DNA of 64,000 nt from Pseudomonas maumuensis (GTDB lineage Bacteria; Pseudomonadota; Gammaproteobacteria; Pseudomonadales; Pseudomonadaceae), in NCBI RefSeq assembly GCF_019139675.1, contig NZ_CP077077.1:558001-622000 (forward strand), given 5' to 3'. The position numbers were made by a program, and so were the translations under genes. The notes under the pieces are model-generated. The model saw only the letters and a program-made list of their open reading frames with translations, searched no databases and was not told the origin of the DNA. Shown here one piece after another: positions 59,067-64,000 of the stretch (its first letter is position 1; every line of letters begins with the position of its first letter).

Positions 59067-59870
59067 TCAGCGATAGTCCGGGTGCTCGGCCTGCAGGCGC
59101 GCCAGGCGCTTCAGCGGATCCTGGCGGTAGAACAGCGACAGCTGCTGGTAGACCTTCGGGTAGGTCTCATGCAACACGTCGGGCGCGCTGAAGAAGTACT
59201 CACTGGTGACGGCGAAGAATTCGGCCGGGTTTTCCGCGGCGTAGGGGTCGATGGCGGTCTCGGCGTCGGGGTTGGCGTCTAGTTGGCGGTTCATATCGTC
59301 GTAGGCCTGCTGCATCGCCTGGGCCCAGTCCTCCACGCGCATGCCGGCATGCAGGGGCGGCAGGCCGTTGGCGTCGCCATTGAGCATGTCCAGCTTGTGC
59401 GCCAGCTCGTGGATGACCAGGTTGTAGGCTTCCCAGCCACCGCTGCCGAGAACCCCAGGCCAGGCGAGGATCACCGGCCCTTGCTGCCAGGCTTCGCCGC
59501 TGTGCTCGGCGTCCCAGACGTGCTCGACCCCGCTGCTGTCGCGGTGGCGCTGCGGGCTCTTGAAGTCGTCGGGGTAGAGGATGATCTCGTGGAAACCCTG
59601 GTACCAGTTCAGCGCGTCCAGGTGCAGCAGTGGCAGTTGGGCCTGGGCGGCGAGGAACAGACGCTGCTCGTCGTCCAGCTCGACGCCGGGCAGGGCGGTC
59701 AGGTGCTTGTCGTGCAGGAACAGCACGCAGGCGTCACGCAGCCAGCGGTCTTCTTCGTCGCTGATGCCGTCGAGCAGCGGCAGGCGTTGGCGGATCACCT
59801 GCCACAGCTGTGGGTCGACCGCATAGCGGGCCAGGGTACGCCGGCGCCGCCAGGCGCTGAACGACCACAT
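59067..59870 (-). CDS. mtfA: MtfA-family zinc-dependent peptidase
   Basis: A 267-residue cytoplasmic metallopeptidase (M90). The zinc site is HELAHKLD at about residue 154. [16 protein letters not shown] [38 protein letters not shown] and [18 protein letters not shown] are the family signatures, the latter holding the third ligand Glu. In E. coli MtfA binds the Mlc repressor and affects glucose uptake; the Pseudomonas target is unknown. It is separated from the DedA gene by 7 nt, so the two are probably co-transcribed. Confidence 0.91.
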
Positions 59871-59877
59871 GCCCAGG

Positions 59878-60525
59878 TCAGTGGGCCTTGGCCGTGCGGC
59901 CGAAGCGGCCGCGCAGCAGGCCGAGGATCATCGGTATCAGCGACAGCAGGATGATCGCCACCACCATCAGCGACAGGTGCTGCTTGATGAACGGCACATT
60001 GCCGAAGAAGTAGCCCAGGGTCACCAGGCCGCCCACCCACAGCAGCGAGCCGGCCACGCTGAACGCCAGGAAGCGCGGGTAGTGCATGTGGGCGATGCCG
60101 GCGACGAACGGCGCGAAGGTGCGCAGGATCGGCAGGAAGCGCGCCAGGGTGACGGTCTTGCCGCCATGGCGCTGGTAGAAATCGTGGGTACGCTGCAGGT
60201 AGTCCTTGCGGAAAATCTTCGAGTTGGGGTTGCGGAACAGGCGCTCGCCCGCCGTGCGCCCGATCACGTAGTTGGTGCTGTCGCCGAGGATTGCCGCGGC
60301 CATCAGCAGGCCCGCAAGCAGCACCGGGTCCATCCCGCCACCGGCGGCCACGGCGCCGGCGATGAACAGCAGCGAGTCACCCGGCAGGAAGGGCATGACC
60401 ACCAGGCCGGTCTCGCAGAAGATCACGGCGAAGAGGATGGCGTAGATCCAGGGACCGTAATTGTTGACCAGCAGATCGAGGTAGGCATCGAGATGCAGGA
60501 TAAGGTCCAGCGGGTTGAAATCCAT
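59878..60525 (-). CDS. DedA-family membrane protein
   Basis: A 215-residue inner-membrane protein of the DedA/VTT family, thought to be a lipid scramblase or flippase that recycles undecaprenyl phosphate or phospholipids. FCETGLVVMPFLPGDSLLFIAGAVAA holds the conserved E and GDS residues, and HGGKTVTLARFLPILRTFAPFVAG holds the two functional arginines. About five hydrophobic helices are seen. ATG at 60525 (MDFNPLDLILHLD) starts the family sequence; the frame runs 33 codons upstream without family resemblance. Confidence 0.9.
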   Translation of the reverse strand: MDFNPLDLILHLDAYLDLLVNNYGPWIYAILFAVIFCETGLVVMPFLPGDSLLFIAGAVAAGGGMDPVLLAGLLMAAAILGDSTNYVIGRTAGERLFRNPNSKIFRKDYLQRTHDFYQRHGGKTVTLARFLPILRTFAPFVAGIAHMHYPRFLAFSVAGSLLWVGGLVTLGYFFGNVPFIKQHLSLMVVAIILLSLIPMILGLLRGRFGRTAKAH

Positions 60526-60711
60526 GTACAGCACCTGTGTTCTTGACCCGCTTCCACGGGCACGCGATGACGGACAGCGCCATGGTTGCGGAAGATTCCC
60601 GGTTAAATCGGTAACTTTTCGCACATGGCAGGAGGGGGATTATACGGCGAAGTCCTGATCGTGCCCGGAGAGTTTGTAGCGAGGGGTTACGACTCTGCGA
60701 TTGCTTCGTAT

Positions 60712-60768
60712 CCGTGGGCGCGGGCTTGCCCCGCGATGGCGCAATCGCGGGCAAACCCGCGCCCACGG
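60712..60768. repeat. Inverted REP pair
   Basis: Arms at 60712-60737 and 60744-60768 pair with few mismatches and carry GTGGGCGCGGGCTTGCCCCG. They lie 12 nt beyond the GNAT stop and probably end that transcript. Confidence 0.8.
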
Positions 60769-60780
60769 TACGTGGCCTGC

Positions 60781-61239
60781 TCAATCCTGGCTGATCGGCA
60801 GGATGTAGTTCTCGAACTCGGTGTCCTTGCGAAAGCCCATGGATTCGTAGGTTTTCTTCGCCACTTCGTTGTCGCTGCTGGTGGATACGCGCAGGCGCAC
60901 GGCATTGGATTGCTTGGCCATCTTCTTGGCCTCGCGCATCAGGTTGTCGGCCACCAGCATGCGCCGCGAGTCTTCGGCCACGTAGATGTCGTTGAGGATC
61001 CATACGCGCTTGAGCGACAGCGAGGAAAAGCTTGGGTAGAGCTGGCAGAAGCCCATCAGACGGTCATCGCCATCATCCGGCAGGGCCAGGTAGATGATCG
61101 ACTCCTTGCGCTTGAGGCGCTTCTCGAGGAAGGCTCGCGAACTGTCCGGGTAAGGCAGTTGCCCATAGAACTCGCGGTATTTCACGAACAGCGGGGTGAG
61201 CAGGTCAAGGTGTTCCAAGGTTGCCTGGATGATGCGCAT
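60781..61239 (-). CDS. GNAT-family N-acetyltransferase
   Basis: A 152-residue acetyl-CoA-dependent transferase. The acetyl-CoA-binding area is LNDIYVAEDSRRMLVADNLMREAKKMAKQ, where RR..LVA takes the place of the RxxGxG/A loop. RLRVSTSSDNEVAKKTYESMGFRKD is the typical C-terminal end. The substrate is unknown. The start is ATG at 61239. Confidence 0.87.
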   Translation of the reverse strand: MRIIQATLEHLDLLTPLFVKYREFYGQLPYPDSSRAFLEKRLKRKESIIYLALPDDGDDRLMGFCQLYPSFSSLSLKRVWILNDIYVAEDSRRMLVADNLMREAKKMAKQSNAVRLRVSTSSDNEVAKKTYESMGFRKDTEFENYILPISQD

Positions 61240-61346
61240 GGGCGGGCCTCTGAGTCCATTGGGGATACGGCGGATTGCCAGCAGCGTCCATTGGCATGCT
61301 GCCTAAAGCAGGCTAGAAGCGCAATCCGCCTTCCGTGACATGTTTT

Positions 61347-62165
61347 TTACCCTTCACCGAGCAGGAAGTTTCCACTTTTTCCGGCAGATTCCTCGCTGTC
61401 GATACTATGAACCTCCGCTTCGTCCTTCAGATTCACCCCCGACAGCTGGCGCCTGCAGGCCTCGCGCATCAGGTACAGCAGGCGATGAGCGGCCATGCCA
61501 TAGCTGAGGCCTTCCAGGCGCACGTTGGAGATGCAATTGCGGTAGGCGTCGGTTAGCCCGACCTTGGGCGCATAGGTGAAGTACAGACCGAGGCTGTCGG
61601 GGGAGCTCAGGCCCGGCCGTTCGCCGATCAGCATCACCGTCATGCGCGCGCCGAGCAGCTCGCCCACTTCGTCAGCCACCGCGACTCGGCCTTGCTCCAC
61701 CAGGACCACCGGGGCGCTGCTCCAGCCATCGGCGGCGGCCTGCTCCTCGAAACGACTGAGGAAAGGCAGGGTATGACGGTGTACGGCCAGCGCCGAAAGG
61801 CCGTCGGCGACGACGATCGCCAGGTCGACGCCGCCCGGGTTGGCCTTGGCGTGCTCGCGCAGGCACTGGGCCGAGTCCTCGTGCAGGCGCCGGCCCAGGT
61901 CCGGGCGTTGCAGATACTGGTGGCGGTCGCTGGCGGCGCTGTGCAGCAGCAGGCTGTCGCGTCCGCGCTCACTGAGCTGCTGGCGCAGGCCGACATGGTC
62001 GAAGGGCAGGTGTACGGCATCGCGGGCCTGGGCATGGGCGAACTGGAAGTCCAGTTGGGCGCCGGTCGGCAGGCTGATGCCGGTACGGCCCAGGGCGATG
62101 CGTGCCGGCGTCAGGTTGCGCAGGGCCAGCCAAGGGTTGTCGGGGGTGGGGGTGTGTCGTTCCAT
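61347..62165 (-). CDS. eutC: Ethanolamine ammonia-lyase small subunit
   Basis: A 272-residue subunit of the B12-dependent enzyme that splits ethanolamine to acetaldehyde and ammonia. [43 protein letters not shown] and [25 protein letters not shown] are family signatures. ATG at 62165 follows GAGGTG and starts 8 nt after eutB. No shell-protein genes follow, so this is the short, carboxysome-free type of ethanolamine pathway. The enzyme needs B12, which the btuF/btuB genes could supply. Confidence 0.95.
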   Translation of the reverse strand: MERHTPTPDNPWLALRNLTPARIALGRTGISLPTGAQLDFQFAHAQARDAVHLPFDHVGLRQQLSERGRDSLLLHSAASDRHQYLQRPDLGRRLHEDSAQCLREHAKANPGGVDLAIVVADGLSALAVHRHTLPFLSRFEEQAAADGWSSAPVVLVEQGRVAVADEVGELLGARMTVMLIGERPGLSSPDSLGLYFTYAPKVGLTDAYRNCISNVRLEGLSYGMAAHRLLYLMREACRRQLSGVNLKDEAEVHSIDSEESAGKSGNFLLGEG

Positions 62166-62173
62166 GGTCACCT

Positions 62174-63568
62174 CTAGGCCAGCTGTGCCAGGGCCTGGCG
62201 GAAGGCCGGCGGCAGGTTGTCGCCGAAGCGGATGCGGCCATCGGCCTGGGTGAAGATACCGGTGCGTTCCAGCCACGCCTCGAATTCCGGCCCGGGCTTG
62301 AGGCCCAGCGTCTGCCGTGCATAGAGCGCGTCATGGAACGAGGTGGTCTGGTAGTTGAGCATGATGTCGTCGGAGCCGGGGATGCCCATGATGAAGTTGA
62401 TCCCGGCCACGCCCAGCAGGGTCAGCAGGGTGTCCATGTCGTCCTGGTCGGCTTCGGCGTGGTTGGTGTAGCAGATGTCGCAGCCCATCGGCACGCCCAG
62501 CAGTTTGCCGCAGAAGTGGTCCTCGAGGCCGGCGCGGATGATCTGCTTGCCGTTGTACAGGTACTCCGGGCCGATGAAACCGACCACGGTGTTGACCAGG
62601 AATGGCTTGAAGTGGCGGGCAACGGCGTAGGCGCGGGTTTCGCAGGTCTGCTGGTCGACGCCGTGGTGGGCGTTGGCCGACAGGGCACTGCCCTGGCCGG
62701 TCTCGAAGTACATCAGGTTCTGCCCCACCGTGCCGCGCTTGAGTGACAGGCCGGCCTCGTAGCCCTCCTGCAACACGTTGAGGTTGATGCCGAAGCCGGC
62801 GTTGGCCGCCTCGGTGCCAGCGATGGACTGGAACACCAGGTCCAGCGGCACGCCGCGGTTGATCGCCTCGATCGAGGTGGTGACATGGGTCAGCACGCAG
62901 GACTGGGTGGGGATGTCGTAACGCTGGATGATCGCATCGAGCATTTCCAGCAGCGCGCAGATCGAGGCGATGCTGTCGGTGGCCGGGTTGATGCCGATCA
63001 TCGCATCGCCGTTGCCGTACAACAGGCCGTCGAGAATGCTCGCGGCGATACCGGCCGGTTCGTCGGTGGGGTGGTTGGGCTGCAGGCGGGTCGACAGCCG
63101 CCCGCGCAGCCCCATGGTGCCGCGGAAGGCGGTGACCACGCGGATCTTCTGCGCCACCAGCACCAGGTCCTGCACGCGCATGATCTTTGACACCGCCGCG
63201 GCCATTTCCGGCGTCAAGCCGGGGGCCAGGGCGCTGAGGCTGTGTTCGTCGGCCTTGTCGCTGAGCAGCCAGTCGCGCAAGCCGCCGACGGTCAGGTGGC
63301 TGACCGCGGCGAAGGCCGCGGCATCGTGGGTGTCGATGATCAGGCGGGTGACTTCGTCCTGTTCGTAGGGGATCAGTGCCTCGCTGAGAAAGTGCTTGAG
63401 CGGGATGTTGGCCAAGGCCATCTGCGCGGCCACTCGCTCGCCGTCGTTGCTGGCGGCGACGCCGGCCAGGTAGTCGCCCGAGCGTGCCGGGCTGGCCTTG
63501 GCCATCACCTCCTTGAGGCTGTCGAAGCGGTAGACCTGGTGGCCCACGGTATGCGTGAAACTTGCCAT
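62174..63568 (-). CDS. eutB: Ethanolamine ammonia-lyase large subunit
   Basis: The 464-residue catalytic subunit. [81 protein letters not shown] and [22 protein letters not shown] are typical, covering the substrate and cobalamin sites. ATG at 63568 follows GGAG. The upstream gene is a permease on the same strand 49 nt away, which likely imports ethanolamine. Confidence 0.96.
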   Translation of the reverse strand: MASFTHTVGHQVYRFDSLKEVMAKASPARSGDYLAGVAASNDGERVAAQMALANIPLKHFLSEALIPYEQDEVTRLIIDTHDAAAFAAVSHLTVGGLRDWLLSDKADEHSLSALAPGLTPEMAAAVSKIMRVQDLVLVAQKIRVVTAFRGTMGLRGRLSTRLQPNHPTDEPAGIAASILDGLLYGNGDAMIGINPATDSIASICALLEMLDAIIQRYDIPTQSCVLTHVTTSIEAINRGVPLDLVFQSIAGTEAANAGFGINLNVLQEGYEAGLSLKRGTVGQNLMYFETGQGSALSANAHHGVDQQTCETRAYAVARHFKPFLVNTVVGFIGPEYLYNGKQIIRAGLEDHFCGKLLGVPMGCDICYTNHAEADQDDMDTLLTLLGVAGINFIMGIPGSDDIMLNYQTTSFHDALYARQTLGLKPGPEFEAWLERTGIFTQADGRIRFGDNLPPAFRQALAQLA

Positions 63569-63617
63569 ACAGAATCTCCAGGGCGCCGCAGGGCTGGCCT
63601 GCGGCGCAAGTCGGCAA

Positions 63618-64000
63618 TCAGTGCAGGGCCTCTTCGGCCTTCTGGATCGCGGCGAATTCCTCTTCCGGTGTACCGGCAACCAGGTGGTGGCGGCTGTAGA
63701 ACGCAAAGTAGGCAATTAATACTGCATAGATCACTGCGGCGCCAATCACCACCCGTGGGTCGACCAAGAAGCCGGCGACCACGGCGATGCAGGCCAGTAC
63801 CAGGGCCACGCTCGAGGTGAAGATACCGCCGGGGGTGCGGTAAGGACGCTCCATTTTCGGGCGGCGGATACGCAGGGTGATGTGCGCGGCCATCATCAGC
63901 ACGTAGGACAGCGTGGCGCCGAACACCGCCACCAGGATCAGCAGGTCGCCCTGGCCGGTCAGCGACAGGGCGAAGCCGATGATCCCGGGGATCACCAGGG
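63618..64000 (-). CDS. Ethanolamine permease-like APC transporter (5' end outside the window)
   Basis: C-terminal 127 or so residues of an APC-superfamily amino acid/ethanolamine permease; the frame runs off the right edge. Visible are hydrophobic helices (LLILVAVFGATLSYVLMMAAHITL, SVALVLACIAVVAGFLV, VVIGAAVIYAVLIAYFAFY), the loop RIRRPKMERPYRTPGG and a charged tail. The position before eutB suggests ethanolamine as substrate. Confidence 0.85.
   Translation of the reverse strand, partial: LVIPGIIGFALSLTGQGDLLILVAVFGATLSYVLMMAAHITLRIRRPKMERPYRTPGGIFTSSVALVLACIAVVAGFLVDPRVVIGAAVIYAVLIAYFAFYSRHHLVAGTPEEEFAAIQKAEEALH

Overview
The window reads as a chromosome segment of a GC-rich Pseudomonas, most likely of the P. 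putida group. This rests on recognisable proteins and on gene neighbourhoods I recall for that genus: selA-selB-selC, a zinc-uptake operon next to oprG, nrdR-ribD-ribC-ribBA-ribH-nusB-thiL-pgpA, dxs-ispA-xseB, rtcR with rtcB, pfeRSAE, ppa, and eutBC. Pseudomonas-type REP palindromes with cores like GCCGGCTCCCACA or GCGGGCTTGCCCCGC also occur in many gaps. No database search was run.

Layout. 1-3.5 kb: selenocysteine insertion genes selA, selB and selC (tRNA-Sec). 3.5-8 kb: asparaginase, an alanine/glycine symporter with a divergent HTH regulator, and an alpha/beta hydrolase. 8.0-9.9 kb: an AT-richer three-gene cassette that looks like a microcin C-type peptide-nucleotide antibiotic locus. It has a small ORF ending in Asn, a hairpin, an MccB-like adenylating E1 enzyme and a HIT-family hydrolase. 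9.9-13.6 kb: two sugar-nucleotide enzymes and a divergent HxlR regulator/MFS pair. 13.6-17.5 kb: oprG with an ANR-type box, and a four-gene metal-uptake operon behind a Zur-like box. 17.6-20.1 kb: cnoX, a methyltransferase and a YbaY lipoprotein. 20.2-28.1 kb: nrdR, the riboflavin genes, nusB, thiL, pgpA and ribA. The RibBA protein has lost the zinc cysteines of its GTP cyclohydrolase half, so the separate ribA is probably the working enzyme. 28.1-34.1 kb: btuF and btuB for vitamin B12, then dxs-ispA-xseB for isoprenoids.

34.3-38.1 kb is an MBOAT plus two SGNH proteins, probably an O-acetylation system for a surface polymer. 38.1-39.0 kb is a second DHBP synthase under an FMN riboswitch. 39.0-44.4 kb is an RNA-repair locus: rtcR, a sigma-54 promoter, about 420 nt of structured leader, slipin, rtcB and a nucleotidyltransferase. 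44.4-54.4 kb holds iron-uptake genes: a catecholate-siderophore set in pfeR-pfeS-pfeA-pfeE order, then a FecI/FecR/TonB-transducer set with a recognisable FecI-type promoter. 54.5-57.4 kb is a lower-GC type II restriction-modification operon bracketed by two copies of a 21-nt terminator-like repeat. 57.6-64 kb returns to core genes: a catalytically dead S24-type regulator, ppa, mtfA, a DedA protein, a GNAT, eutC, eutB and the 3' part of an amino-acid-type permease cut by the window end.

The most novel item is the 8.2-9.9 kb cassette. The small ORF contains an in-frame terminal heptapeptide, MLPRCHN, with the same length and the same Met...Asn ends as the E. coli microcin C precursor MRTGNAN. 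It sits directly before a hairpin and an MccB-like gene, as in known microcin C operons.
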